Both the position numbers and the translations under genes were made by a program. Source: JBELHO01 sp042091375 (GTDB lineage: Bacteria > Pseudomonadota > Gammaproteobacteria > Enterobacterales > Alteromonadaceae). Taken from it: 38,937 bases of DNA. Positions 18,141 through 27,105 of the stretch are shown piece by piece. Location: assembly GCA_042091375.1 (NCBI GenBank), contig JBELHO010000030.1, positions 1-38,937 of the forward strand, in the 5' to 3' direction. The first letter of the stretch is position 1. Each line of letters begins with the position of its first letter. A model generated the notes under the pieces. The model had not been told where the DNA came from. It saw only the letters and a list, made by a program, of their open reading frames with translations, and made no database searches.

Positions 18141-18587
18141 TTATTGCGAACTAACAGCTTGGTTATCAACTTGAAATCCCAATTGACGGTACATTTTGTA
18201 ACGCTCTCTAGCGCGTTGTTTCAATGTCTCATCAGTAGCAACAAAGTCTACGATATGTGAAAATTGATGAGCAAAGTCAGGCACTGTGCTCGTTAAATTA
18301 ATTAATACAGCACGACGGTTAGTCGGTTGTTGCCAGCTAATTTCTACAGCAGCACCTTGTTGTTGTCCTTCACCAACCAAATTGTGTGGGACAAAACTAT
18401 CGGCTGAAAATGACCATAATAATTCGTCAACGACATGCGCCTGTTGTTGATCATTGGCATAGATAAATACGCGTTTACCCTGACGATAAAAAAATGCTGC
18501 TTGAAAACAGGCTTGTAACAATGAAGCATAGATTTTATCTTCATTGTTATCTTCGGCCAGTAAATAGAACATTACCTGTGTATTCAT
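18141..18587 (-). CDS. holC: DNA polymerase III chi subunit
   Basis: Chi links the clamp loader to single-strand-binding protein at the replication fork. The 148-residue product has the family pattern VMFYLLAEDN at the start, KRVFIYANDQQQAHVVDELLWSF in the middle (KRVFIYANDQQQAH then VVDELLWSF), FVPHNLVGEG, and a C-terminal RARERYKMYRQLGF. Its position between pepA and valS is the conserved gammaproteobacterial location, which supports the call. Confidence 0.94.
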   Translation of the reverse strand: MNTQVMFYLLAEDNNEDKIYASLLQACFQAAFFYRQGKRVFIYANDQQQAHVVDELLWSFSADSFVPHNLVGEGQQQGAAVEISWQQPTNRRAVLINLTSTVPDFAHQFSHIVDFVATDETLKQRARERYKMYRQLGFQVDNQAVSSQ

Positions 18588-18620
18588 GCTACTTGCTACA
18601 ACCCTAGGCTAATTTGTGCC

Positions 18621-20129
18621 TTACTCGCCTTGCTCTGCATTGGCGCGATTGAGTAAAAACTGGGTCAGCATACTCACCGGACGACCAGTCGAGCCTTTAT
18701 CCCGACCACCACTGCGCCATGCTGTGCCCGCAATATCCAAATGTGCCCAATGATACTTCTTAGTAAAGCGAGCGAGGAAACAGGCGGCGGTAATAGTACC
18801 AGCTGCTTTACCCCCTAAATTGGTAAAATCGGCAAATGGACTTTCAAGTTGCTCCTGATATTCGTCCCATAGTGGTAAACGCCATGCTCTATCACCACTT
18901 TGATCTGAAGCATTTAATAACTCATGTGCTAAAGGATTGTGACTACTCAATAAGCCTGACGCGTGTTTGCCTAAGGCAACCACACAGGCACCGGTAAGGG
19001 TGGCAACATCTATCACGACATCGGGGTTAAAGCGTTCTACATAAGTTAAGGCATCGCATAACACCAAACGGCCTTCGGCATCGGTGTTTAATACTTCTAC
19101 GGTTTGACCTGACATGGTAGTCAAAATATCACCGGGGCGGTAAGCATTACTGCTGGGCATATTCTCACAGCCCGCCAAAATACCAATAACATTGATGGGC
19201 AGTTGTAGCTCTACCAATGCATGCATTGCGCCGAGCACACCGGCAGCACCGCCCATGTCATATTTCATTTCATCCATGGCTTCGCCTGGTTTTAGGGAAA
19301 TACCACCACTGTCAAACGTCAGGCCTTTACCTACTAAGACAATGGGAGGTGTGTCATCAGTACCGCCGTTGTATTTGATGATACTCATCATGGATTCGTT
19401 GGCTGAACCACGGCCGACAGCGAGGTAAGAGTCCATAGCTAGCGCTTGCATTTGTTGCTCATCGATCAGCTCAACAACAACATTATTGTAGGAAGCAGCC
19501 AATAGTTTGGCCTGCTCAGCTAGATACACTGGATTACAAATATTAGGTGGCATATTGGCTACATTTTTACAGGTACTAATGCCCTCTGATACTGCTAGAC
19601 CATGGGCTATAGCGCGTTCACCGATAGTTAACTCGCGTCGGGTCGGCACATTGAAGACCATTTTGCGCAGCGGCCGGCGAGGTTCTTCTTTTCTGGTTTT
19701 TAAACTGTTAAAACTGTACAGGCAGTCTTGGGTTGCTTCCACCGCTTGGCGTACTTTCCAGTATGTATCTCGACCTTTGACATGTAATTCAGATAAAAAA
19801 CAAACAGCTTCCATTGAACCTGTTTCATTAAGGGTATTAATGGTTTTACTGATGATTTGACGGTATTGGCGTTCGTCTAATTCTCTTTCTTTACCGCAGC
19901 CAACCAAAAGCACCCGCTCACTGAGAATATTAGGGACGTGGTGCAACAATAACATTTGCCCAGATTTGCCTTCCAAATCTCCGCGGCGCAGTAAATTGCT
20001 GATATAACCTTCACTGATATCGTCGAGTTGTTCAGCAATGGCAGAAAGCCGACGTGGTTCAAATACACCGACTACGATACAGGCACTGCGTTGCTTTTCT
20101 GGACTACCACTTTTTACACTGAACTCCAT
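18621..20129 (-). CDS. pepA: Leucyl aminopeptidase PepA (M17)
   Basis: This hexameric, two-metal cytosolic aminopeptidase also binds DNA in E. coli (XerAB/cer recombination and carAB control). The 502-residue length matches the 503 of E. coli. The catalytic domain contains VGKGLTFDSGGISLKPG with metal-binding Lys/Asp, and the signature NTDAEGRL with Asp350 and Glu352. The ATG is preceded by AGGAGAT at 5 bp. It is the first gene of the leftward operon and divergent from lptF. Confidence 0.97.
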   Translation of the reverse strand: MEFSVKSGSPEKQRSACIVVGVFEPRRLSAIAEQLDDISEGYISNLLRRGDLEGKSGQMLLLHHVPNILSERVLLVGCGKERELDERQYRQIISKTINTLNETGSMEAVCFLSELHVKGRDTYWKVRQAVEATQDCLYSFNSLKTRKEEPRRPLRKMVFNVPTRRELTIGERAIAHGLAVSEGISTCKNVANMPPNICNPVYLAEQAKLLAASYNNVVVELIDEQQMQALAMDSYLAVGRGSANESMMSIIKYNGGTDDTPPIVLVGKGLTFDSGGISLKPGEAMDEMKYDMGGAAGVLGAMHALVELQLPINVIGILAGCENMPSSNAYRPGDILTTMSGQTVEVLNTDAEGRLVLCDALTYVERFNPDVVIDVATLTGACVVALGKHASGLLSSHNPLAHELLNASDQSGDRAWRLPLWDEYQEQLESPFADFTNLGGKAAGTITAACFLARFTKKYHWAHLDIAGTAWRSGGRDKGSTGRPVSMLTQFLLNRANAEQGE

Positions 20130-20371
20130 GAGATCTCCTAAATATTTGCAATATAACTATGTATTTTAAAAAAATAAGCATTTTAACTTGCTTAAATCTA
20201 CCATTAATAGATAAGCTTACCGAGTGTTTTATTAGGCTAAAGGCTATAATTATAGTTGTGTTTAGCAGCATTATCTAAAAAGCAGTTAATTATTTTACTT
20301 ATGAAAACGACAAGTTTACTTAAAAATCACCGATATACCAGAAAAAAACTAAGTTTTTGCAGGCTTTTTTA
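20130..20371. promoter_or_regulatory. Divergent pepA/lptF control region
   Basis: This AT-rich stretch carries the promoters of two conserved divergent operons. It contains a perfect 12-bp palindrome CTATAATTATAG (near 20246) whose TATAAT could be a -10 element, but no good -35 sits at the right distance. TAGGAGAT is the pepA ribosome-binding site. Confidence 0.4.
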
Positions 20372-21505
20372 ATGATTATTTTTAGATATTTACTCAAAGA
20401 GGTGGCAAAAACCCAATTAGCAGTCTTTACCGTGTTAATGACTATTTTTATTAGTAACAAATTTGTTCGCCTTCTAGATGATGCCTCGGAAGGGGGGATC
20501 CCCGGACAACTGGTGATGGTTTTTATCGCCTTAAAAATTCCTGATTTAGCCAGTATGATATTACCGCTTAGCTTATTTTTAGGGGTGTTATTAACGTATA
20601 GTCGCATTTATGCCAATAACGAGATGACGGTTTTTCACGCTTGCGGCATTAGCGAATGGTATGTGGTACGAGTTACCCTGGTTTTAGCGGTCATTACGGC
20701 AATATTAACCGGTATATTTTCCTTATATGTTTCACCCATTGCGGTCGAATACGAATACACAGTAAAAGAAAAGTTGGCCGCAGATTCTGGTTTATCCTCT
20801 CTGGTTGCTGGGCGATTTCAAACCACAGGCAATGAAAAAGCAGTGGTGTTTATTCATGATAAAAATAGGCAGGACAGCAGCTTAGGCAAAGTATTTGTAG
20901 CACAGCTACCTGACAAAGACGCAACACGCGCCCGCATTATTGATTCCAGTTTGGTATATGCCAGCAAGGGGGAAGTGATCGAAGAAGCCACAGGCTCACA
21001 GCGGTTGGTGTTAACCGATGGCACAAGATATCAAAAAGACGATGAAAACCAAGAATTAAGACAGGTATCATTCAATAAATATACCATTCAAATTCAAGAT
21101 CAAAAAGTCGAACACAAACGCCGCAAATTAGGTGCTGTGCCCACCTCTGAACTGTTTAGCCAACCATTGGCAGAGTATCAAGCAGCGATCCAATGGCGCA
21201 TTGCCTTTCCATTGGCTTGCATTCTGTTGACTTTTATTGCCGTACCGCTCAGTGCGGTGAACCCAAGACAAGGTAAGTTTGCTAAACTGCTACCTGCGTT
21301 ACTGTTCTTCCTCAGTTATTATTTACTGCTGGTGACTTGTCGATCAGCTATAGAAAAAGGTGCGCTGCCTCAAACTGTTGGCATGTGGCCAATACATCTA
21401 TTTGCTTTGTTTACTGGGATGAGCTTGCTCATTAAAAGTAGAACTTTAGGTCGAAAATTTGGTGCTAAACTGCCCAAACCGTCGCGACGACTAGGAAATA
21501 AATAA
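20372..21505 (+). CDS. lptF: LPS export ABC permease LptF
   Basis: This inner-membrane permease of LptB2FG extracts lipopolysaccharide from the inner membrane toward LptC/LptA. The product is 377 residues from the ATG (MIIFRYLLKEVAKTQLAVF). An in-frame TTG five codons upstream is less likely, because the ATG start aligns with E. coli LptF and has GCAGG upstream. Three N-terminal helices, a periplasmic beta-jellyroll (about 130-260) and three C-terminal helices are visible. Its stop overlaps the lptG start in TAATG. Confidence 0.95.
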   Translation: MIIFRYLLKEVAKTQLAVFTVLMTIFISNKFVRLLDDASEGGIPGQLVMVFIALKIPDLASMILPLSLFLGVLLTYSRIYANNEMTVFHACGISEWYVVRVTLVLAVITAILTGIFSLYVSPIAVEYEYTVKEKLAADSGLSSLVAGRFQTTGNEKAVVFIHDKNRQDSSLGKVFVAQLPDKDATRARIIDSSLVYASKGEVIEEATGSQRLVLTDGTRYQKDDENQELRQVSFNKYTIQIQDQKVEHKRRKLGAVPTSELFSQPLAEYQAAIQWRIAFPLACILLTFIAVPLSAVNPRQGKFAKLLPALLFFLSYYLLLVTCRSAIEKGALPQTVGMWPIHLFALFTGMSLLIKSRTLGRKFGAKLPKPSRRLGNK

Positions 21506-22569
21506 TGCACATATTAGATATTTACATTGGTCGTATTCTCGCCTCGACAACTTTTTTAACCTTAACTGTTTTTGTCAGTTTAAGTAGCATTATTAAATTT
21601 GTTGAACAGATGAGATCTGTCGGTAAAGGTGATTTTGATTTATCACATGCCGCGCTTTATGTATTGTATGCTGTGCCTACCGATGTCGAACTTTTTTTCC
21701 CTATGTCAGTGCTCATAGGCGGTCTCATTGGCTTGGGAATGCTGGCCTCTAATAGTGAACTGGTGGTCATGCAAGCTTCAGGATTATCGCGTTTAGACAT
21801 AGTCAAATCAGTAATGAAATCCGCAACCCTATTAATTATAATTAGTATGATGATCGGTGAGTGGATAGCTCCTCAAGGTGAAGCGGCGGCAAGACAAGTC
21901 AAGGCACAAGCTATATCAGGCGGGAGTTTGATCTCTGGTAATGGCGGAACATGGGCCAAAGATGGCGATTATTTTGTTCATATTAAAGAAATTGAAGATA
22001 CCGGTAAATTAAATGGCGTACAAATATATCGTTTTAATGAACAGCTTAAATTGGCCAGTTGGTTGGCGGCGGAGCATGCAAACTTTCAACAAGATAGCTG
22101 GTTATTAACTGATGTTGAGGAAACCTTTATCGGTGATAATAAAGTAACCACTGAGACCTTGGCTAATAAACAATGGCAATCTACTTTGACCCCTGAAAAA
22201 CTTGGTGTTGTTATGGTCAAACCTGAGTATTTGTCGATCCGCGGTTTACTCGATTATTTAGACTATTTAGATGCTAATGGGCAAGACGCCAGTCGTTATC
22301 AACTGGCTTTTTGGCGAAAAATAGTACAGCCCATCACCTTGGCGGTCATGTTATTGGTGGCACTATCATTTATTTTTGGTCCTTTGCGCTCGGTTTCTAT
22401 GGGAGCGAGGATCATGATGGGGGTCGCAACCGGTATCCTATTTTTTATGGCTAATCAAACCTTTGGCTCGCTGAGTCTGGTCTACCAAATTCCTGCTATA
22501 TGGGGAGCTATAATGCCCAGTTTACTGTTTACTTCAGTGGCTTTATATTTTTTTAATAAGAAGGTCTAG
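21505..22569 (+). CDS. lptG: LPS export ABC permease LptG
   Basis: LptG is the partner of LptF. The 354-residue product has the same 3 TM, periplasmic jellyroll, 3 TM layout. The N-terminus MHILDIYIGRILASTTFLTL and the coupling-helix region around MLASNSELVVMQASGLSRLDIV are typical. Translational coupling to lptF is likely from the one-base TAATG overlap. The ATPase gene lptB is not in the window. Confidence 0.95.
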   Translation: MHILDIYIGRILASTTFLTLTVFVSLSSIIKFVEQMRSVGKGDFDLSHAALYVLYAVPTDVELFFPMSVLIGGLIGLGMLASNSELVVMQASGLSRLDIVKSVMKSATLLIIISMMIGEWIAPQGEAAARQVKAQAISGGSLISGNGGTWAKDGDYFVHIKEIEDTGKLNGVQIYRFNEQLKLASWLAAEHANFQQDSWLLTDVEETFIGDNKVTTETLANKQWQSTLTPEKLGVVMVKPEYLSIRGLLDYLDYLDANGQDASRYQLAFWRKIVQPITLAVMLLVALSFIFGPLRSVSMGARIMMGVATGILFFMANQTFGSLSLVYQIPAIWGAIMPSLLFTSVALYFFNKKV

Positions 22570-22587
22570 CAGCGATAAATAGTTTGG

Positions 22588-23088
22588 TTAAAGACGACCT
22601 TTATTGGCAGCTAAACTCAACACCACGACTTCAGACTTGGTCAGCCTATCTTGCAAACTAAGCTTGTTTTTGCGATCAAAAATCACCAGTATATTACCTA
22701 ATCCCAACAAGGTGGGCAGTAGACGCATTATTGCTGTTTTTTTGCTGATCAAACTACCGTCTTGATTTTGCAGGCGCAATCGCCACGCTTTCATCCCCAG
22801 AGTTTGTCCGCTTTTCGACCAAAAAAACACAAAGAAAAAACTCAGCCAAGCGATGTTCCAACCATAAATCAATACACTGTATATAATCGATGATTTTTGC
22901 GCGTCAATCAGGTGTTGATGGCCATTCATATCGACGATGCCAAAATAGGCACAAGTGGCAAAAATTAAAAAACCGACCGCCCCTGCCGCCATATATACCG
23001 CAATAGCGACCAGTACATCGTATATCCATGAGGCTAATCGACGGCGAAAACCAGCGCGAGGAAAATCTTGATAATTGATAACATTCAT
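22588..23088 (-). CDS. RDD family membrane protein
   Basis: This 166-residue inner-membrane protein has the RDD pattern: RAGFRRRLASWIYDVLVA with the conserved Arg and Asp on the first helix, a second long hydrophobic region, the SGQTLGMKAWRLRLQNQDG stretch, and a late conserved Asp in LSLQDRLTKSEVVVL. Some RDD proteins have been linked to ion exchange, but the function here is unknown. It is convergent with lptG with only 18 bp between the stops, so there is no room for a separate terminator. Confidence 0.87.
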   Translation of the reverse strand: MNVINYQDFPRAGFRRRLASWIYDVLVAIAVYMAAGAVGFLIFATCAYFGIVDMNGHQHLIDAQKSSIIYSVLIYGWNIAWLSFFFVFFWSKSGQTLGMKAWRLRLQNQDGSLISKKTAIMRLLPTLLGLGNILVIFDRKNKLSLQDRLTKSEVVVLSLAANKGRL

Positions 23089-23382
23089 AAAACTAGCTCA
23101 GTAAATTTTTTTTGTGGTGTGAAGCGCTTTTTTTGACTTGCGTGCTGCACATGTTTTTAGCAAATCGATCAACCCGAAATATCCCCGACTATTTTTTGCG
23201 CTACGCATTGTCAAGTCGGGCTGGATCACGGCAGCCTTAAACAGTATATTTAACCGTGCAACAACAATGAAAGTAGCAAGGTAAACAAATCCAGTTTAAC
23301 AAAGCTTACAGCAAACTTTAATAGCGAATATCAATCAGGATGGTACACTACTATTGATTGGTCTGATCGAGGTGATAATAGC

Positions 23383-23775
23383 ATGATACAGTATAAACCG
23401 CATGGTACTTGCAGTATATTGGTTGAGGGCAATTTAATGATCATTAAAGCTCAGGGACCATGGAATCAACAGTACATAGATTGCTTACACAAAGACTTGA
23501 TCTTGGTTTCAAAATCTCTGGATATTAACAATTATGGTATTTTGCTCAACTTATTTGGCGAAGCTCTAGCCGTTGATTCCGGTTTTAAAAAACACCTAGA
23601 TTTTGTTAAACACGCCAAGACAAAAGCCATCGCCCTTAATTTAGCTGATTGTCACACTCGAGAAATGACCAAAACTATCTTTACTAAAATTTATGATCAA
23701 GCAGGCATTAGCAATGCCAGCTTTACCGATGAAAGTTCAGCTAAAGCATGGTTACTGGCACAGTTGCACAAATAA
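23383..23775 (+). CDS. STAS/SpoIIAA-like protein of unknown function
   Basis: The 130-residue soluble protein has an alternating strand/helix pattern with GPWNQQYIDCLHKDL, a central YGILLNLFGEALAVDSGF, and a C-terminal SFTDESSAKAWLLAQL. This resembles the STAS-like (SpoIIAA-type) fold seen in many marine Gammaproteobacteria. No phosphorylatable Ser in a canonical anti-sigma-antagonist loop could be assigned. No signal peptide is seen, and GAGGTGATA precedes the ATG. The family call is by pattern only. Confidence 0.55.
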   Translation: MIQYKPHGTCSILVEGNLMIIKAQGPWNQQYIDCLHKDLILVSKSLDINNYGILLNLFGEALAVDSGFKKHLDFVKHAKTKAIALNLADCHTREMTKTIFTKIYDQAGISNASFTDESSAKAWLLAQLHK

Positions 23776-23807
23776 CCAGCAGCTAGTTGATATATTCATA
23801 AAAACTA

Positions 23808-23835
23808 TTGCCAAATCACAATATTTTCGTATAAT
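23808..23835 (+). promoter_or_regulatory. Promoter of tRNA-Leu
   Basis: TTGCCA and a perfect TATAAT are separated by 16 bp, about 43 bp before the tRNA. The -10 is followed by a GC-rich GCCTGCG discriminator, as in stable-RNA promoters under stringent control. Confidence 0.8.
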
Positions 23836-23878
23836 GCCTGCGACTTCAATGCAGTTTGCATTGCAAAGTTACTGTGTT

Positions 23879-23963
23879 GCCGGAGTGGTGGAATTGGTAG
23901 ACACGACGGATTCAAAATCCGTTGCCTTCGGGCGTGACGGTTCAAGTCCGTCCTCCGGTACCA
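23879..23963 (+). tRNA. tRNA-Leu (anticodon CAA)
   Basis: This is an 85-nt class II tRNA with encoded CCA. The acceptor stem is GCCGGAG/CTCCGGT (pair 1-72 is G-U) with discriminator A. The D-loop is GGTAGACACG, the anticodon stem is ACGGA/TCCGT with loop TTCAAAA giving CAA, the long variable arm is TGCC-TTCG-GGCG, and the T-arm is GACGG-TTCAAGT-CCGTC. It decodes UUG. Confidence 0.96.
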
Positions 23964-23994
23964 TTCTTGATAGTGCTGATATATCAAGACTTAC

Positions 23995-24019
23995 AAACCG
24001 ACATTAGGTCGGTTTTTTT
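23995..24019 (+). terminator. Terminator of tRNA-Leu
   Basis: Perfect stem AAACCGAC/GTCGGTTT with loop ATTAG, ending in seven Ts, 31 bp after the tRNA. Confidence 0.9.
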
Positions 24020-24325
24020 GTGTCTGAAATTCAGTGTTAGGATATAGAGACTTAACTTTAGGACTTGATCTTTGTGCTAGCGGCATACTTGGTTGTTTAA
24101 ATGTATACAGGTTGAACATACTTGGGAAAATAATTCACTATGCATTGATTTGTTTTGTACTATAATAAACGAAAAATCCGTGCTTTAAATTAGTAGAAAT
24201 TTATTTTAGCAGCATTTTTGTTATTTTTGGAAACTTGGTTTCGTTGCGCACCATCAACATTTGTCGGCTTGGGTTGACAGATAAAACACTGGTGTTGTTG
24301 CTCATTTGGATGACTTGTTTGTTAT
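24020..24325. other. Intergenic region before the solute-binding protein
   Basis: These 306 AT-rich bases show no convincing gene. A TATAAT-like element lies near 24162 (GTACTATAATAAACG) without a clear -35, and TTGACA lies near 24275. Either could serve the downstream gene. No RNA fold stands out. Confidence 0.35.
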
Positions 24326-25051
24326 ATGCTTAGGCTCGCTTTGGTTACATTGTTGTTTTCGTTCAGCTTACTTGCTCAGGCCAAGGAAGCAAAGCTAGTC
24401 GCCTGTATAGACGATCATCCTCCTTATCAATATTTAGGTGAACAACCGCACGGAACTCATATTTCAGCTTTAAAAATTCTCGCGCAAGTACTAGAAAAAA
24501 AACTCACTTTTGTTCAGTCGCCCAATTTTGCTCGTTGCGTAGCATTATTAAGAACTGGCTATGTCGATGTTATCGCTGGTTTAATGGATACTAAAGAACG
24601 CAGAGAGTTCGCTTTTTATGCCCCGTTTAAACTGGCTGACAAATTAACTGTGATCACCAGAAAAGATTTGAGCATAGAAAATTATAGTGACTTTACTGGA
24701 AAAATTATTGGCGTGCCCAGAGGTTCAAGTTACTTTACCAAATTCGATAATGACGATGCATTGAACAAGGTGTCAATTCAAAATGAAAGAGTCGGTTTAT
24801 CGCTGTTGGTAAAAAAGCGAATTGACCTGATGATGGCCAATCCCGATATGCTTAATTTACACTTTGAAGACATCGCTAAAAGTGAATTAAAAGCCTCGAC
24901 CATAGCCCTGGAAAAGCATCGCGCCAAGGTGACCTCTTTTGGCTTTAGCCTGAAAAACAAACTACAGTTGAGTCAACAACAGATCGTTTCAGCAGTGAAA
25001 GTCGCTTTTGAAAATGGCCGTTTTAAACACGCGCATACTAGCAGCTTTTAG
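24326..25051 (+). CDS. Periplasmic family-3-type solute-binding protein, orphan
   Basis: This 241-residue protein has a signal peptide (LALVTLLFSFSLLAQA, cleavage near residue 19) and the amino-acid-type SBP_bac_3 pattern. The pattern consists of CIDDHPPYQYLG at the N-terminal ligand edge, LLRTGYVDVIAGLMDTKERREFAFYAPF across the first lobe (VDVIAGLMDTKERREF being the key part), and GKIIGVPRGSSY at the hinge. No permease or ATPase gene is adjacent, as is common for Alteromonadales orphan binding proteins that may sense or scavenge small molecules. The ligand is unknown. Confidence 0.8.
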   Translation: MLRLALVTLLFSFSLLAQAKEAKLVACIDDHPPYQYLGEQPHGTHISALKILAQVLEKKLTFVQSPNFARCVALLRTGYVDVIAGLMDTKERREFAFYAPFKLADKLTVITRKDLSIENYSDFTGKIIGVPRGSSYFTKFDNDDALNKVSIQNERVGLSLLVKKRIDLMMANPDMLNLHFEDIAKSELKASTIALEKHRAKVTSFGFSLKNKLQLSQQQIVSAVKVAFENGRFKHAHTSSF

Positions 25052-25100
25052 GTGTTGTCCTGAGCGCAGGTAAATAAATATACAGAGTAAGTGTTTATCC

Positions 25101-25916
25101 TTAGTCAATATGATTATTTTTACTTGGGTTGAGTTGTAAAAAATCCCTGATCGCTTGTTTGTAAGTTCGACTTACCTTGACTTTTTCATGCGAGCCAAGT
25201 TCAACAAAATATTCCCCCTTAGCTAAAGACTGCACTTTAGTAATAAAATTTAAATTAATAATAGTTGAGCGATGCACCCGTTTAAAGTCGGTAGGATCGA
25301 GTTGTTTTAAAAGCTCGGTTAGCGATGTGCGCTTGATATGTGTTTCACCATTGGCATGCAAGCAACAATAGTCTCCTGCGGCATCAACCCACTTTAGATC
25401 ATTTTGTTTTAAAATAGTGATTTGATCGCCATCTTTGACGACGATTTTTTTATCGTCTTTGGCTCTGAGTTGTCTGGGGTGATCTTGGTGACTCCTAATG
25501 GCTTCAATTGCACTAATCAAGTTGGATTTTTCTCGAGTTTTATCGTGTTGTTTGAATCGAATTTCAGCTCTTTGAACCGCTCTAGCAACCAGCTCATCGT
25601 CTAAGGGTTTTAGAATGTAATCAACGGCGTTGACTTTGAATGCATCCAAGGCATATTGTTCATAGGCGGTTGCAAAAACTACCATAGGGGTAAGTTCTGG
25701 CTGGGTTTTATGGATCACGTCAAAGCCGTTAATTTTCGGCATATTTATGTCTAAGAATACTAAATCAGGCTCTAGTTCTAATATTGCTGAAATGGCTTCT
25801 CGACCATTTTTACATTCAGCAATAATTTCTATCGAATCGAATTTTTTTAATTTTGCTCGCATCAGCCCCAATGCTAATGGTTCGTCATCGACGATAATTG
25901 TTTTTAACTTTGCCAT
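25101..25916 (-). CDS. LytTR-family response regulator
   Basis: This 271-residue two-component regulator has an N-terminal receiver domain and a C-terminal LytTR DNA-binding domain. The receiver shows the acidic pair DD at 10-11, phospho-acceptor Asp56 in LVFLDINMPK, and the conserved Lys in DYILKPLDD. LytTR (about 165-265) shows HIKRTSLTELLKQLDPTDFKRVHRS, of which FKRVHRSTIINL is diagnostic. The ATG (MAKLKTIIVDDEP) was chosen because it starts the receiver and has AGGA upstream, although the open frame runs on to 26009. It follows the histidine kinase by 19 bp, so the two form an operon and a cognate pair. Confidence 0.93.
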   Translation of the reverse strand: MAKLKTIIVDDEPLALGLMRAKLKKFDSIEIIAECKNGREAISAILELEPDLVFLDINMPKINGFDVIHKTQPELTPMVVFATAYEQYALDAFKVNAVDYILKPLDDELVARAVQRAEIRFKQHDKTREKSNLISAIEAIRSHQDHPRQLRAKDDKKIVVKDGDQITILKQNDLKWVDAAGDYCCLHANGETHIKRTSLTELLKQLDPTDFKRVHRSTIINLNFITKVQSLAKGEYFVELGSHEKVKVSRTYKQAIRDFLQLNPSKNNHID

Positions 25917-25935
25917 ATTTTTTCCTATTGTACCT

Positions 25936-27105
25936 TCAATTTGCAGTTGCTTGGGCAAGCTCGAAAGGAATAGTGATGCGAGTTTTAAAGCGGCCATCAC
26001 CCAAATCATATGCTAAGTTATATCGGCTAGAATACATAGCTTCTAACCTTGATTGTGTGTTTTTCATCCCAATACTGCGGTATTCTTTTTCTGTATTTGA
26101 ATCTACATCAGTGTAAATATCTGTCCCTGAATCCGACAGTTCGATGTTGAGATCATCGCCTTGCAGCTGCACCGATACATGCAAAGTACCACCATCCTCA
26201 CTTTTAGAAATGGCATGTTTCATCGAGTTTTCGACAATAGGTTGGAACAGCAAACTGGGGATCAGGCCATTTTCAACTTGTTGATCAATTTTTAGATCAA
26301 TAGACAAGCGCTCACCAAACCGAACTTTTTCAATATCTAAATACAGCATTAGCGCATTCACTTCTTGTTGCACTGTCACCCGAGCTTCGGGATCATGATC
26401 GAGTAAGTAACGTAAAAATTTGCTCAGATTCACCACTGTTTGTTGGGCAAGATCACCTTGTTTCATCTCAATAAGTGCATTCACAGAGTTTAAGGCATTG
26501 GATAAAAAGTGCGGACTGAGTTGGTAACGCAACATTTTAAGCTGCGCATCGCGGGCCATTGTCTGCGCGGCAACGCGCTTTACATACTCTTCTTCAATTT
26601 GATGTTGTGAATCAAGTAATATCTGGTGTTCTCGTTGTAATAGTTGGTAATACATTAATCCGTGAAACATAGCGGTCCAACACAGGTAAATAAATATGCC
26701 ACTAAAGTACCAACCACCAAAGTTCCACCAAACATCATTTTCATCGGTCAGTATGATAAACAATAGCATTCGCCCAACGGTCCACACTAATGCCACTGCA
26801 AAGATAAGTCCTAAACCCACCCAGATCCGAAATTTATTGCTTTTATACCAAAATGAAATGAATGATTTTTGTAAAAAAATCGACAGAAGTAGACCAATGC
26901 CTGATTGGGCAATAACGTGTAAAAAATAAGCAAACTGGTATTGTTCAAACCAGATATTGAGGGTGCCAAAAGACACTAAACAAATAAATACCCAAAAGCC
27001 AAATTGACAATACCAAAACATTTTTTCTGGTGCTTGCCCTAGTGTTTGCCGGATTAACAGCGCTACATTGTGTTCAACTTTTTGCATTGCTGGGTTGTTT
27101 CTCAA
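25936..27105 (-). CDS. LytS/YehU-type sensor histidine kinase
   Basis: This 389-residue membrane sensor kinase has four to six hydrophobic segments in residues ~30-160, then a His_kinase (PF06580-type) domain. The H-box is YQLSPHFLSNALNSV, which has Ser where most relatives have Phe (PHFLFN). The ATPase domain has the N-box QPIVENSMKHAI and a degenerate G-box in LSDSGTD, and ends near IGMKNTQSRLEAMY. It lacks a large periplasmic sensor, so the stimulus is probably sensed in or at the membrane. The start is TTG with AGGTG upstream, and an ATG at 27087 is an alternative. Confidence 0.9.
   Translation of the reverse strand: MRNNPAMQKVEHNVALLIRQTLGQAPEKMFWYCQFGFWVFICLVSFGTLNIWFEQYQFAYFLHVIAQSGIGLLLSIFLQKSFISFWYKSNKFRIWVGLGLIFAVALVWTVGRMLLFIILTDENDVWWNFGGWYFSGIFIYLCWTAMFHGLMYYQLLQREHQILLDSQHQIEEEYVKRVAAQTMARDAQLKMLRYQLSPHFLSNALNSVNALIEMKQGDLAQQTVVNLSKFLRYLLDHDPEARVTVQQEVNALMLYLDIEKVRFGERLSIDLKIDQQVENGLIPSLLFQPIVENSMKHAISKSEDGGTLHVSVQLQGDDLNIELSDSGTDIYTDVDSNTEKEYRSIGMKNTQSRLEAMYSSRYNLAYDLGDGRFKTRITIPFELAQATAN

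Noticed and set aside
23184..23220. Terminator CCCGACT/AGTCGGG
   Set aside because: The stem is only 7 bp with a 23-base loop and no T-run.
23879..23963. G1-U72 pair in tRNA-Leu as a sign of a degenerate tRNA
   Set aside because: All other arms are intact, CCA is encoded, and a promoter and terminator are present, so the tRNA appears functional.
23693..24007. 104-codon plus-strand open frame
   Set aside because: It overlaps the STAS-like gene and runs through the tRNA-Leu.
25917..26009. N-terminal extension of the response regulator
   Set aside because: The upstream 31 codons overlap the end of the kinase gene. The receiver domain begins at the ATG at 25916, which has its own Shine-Dalgarno.
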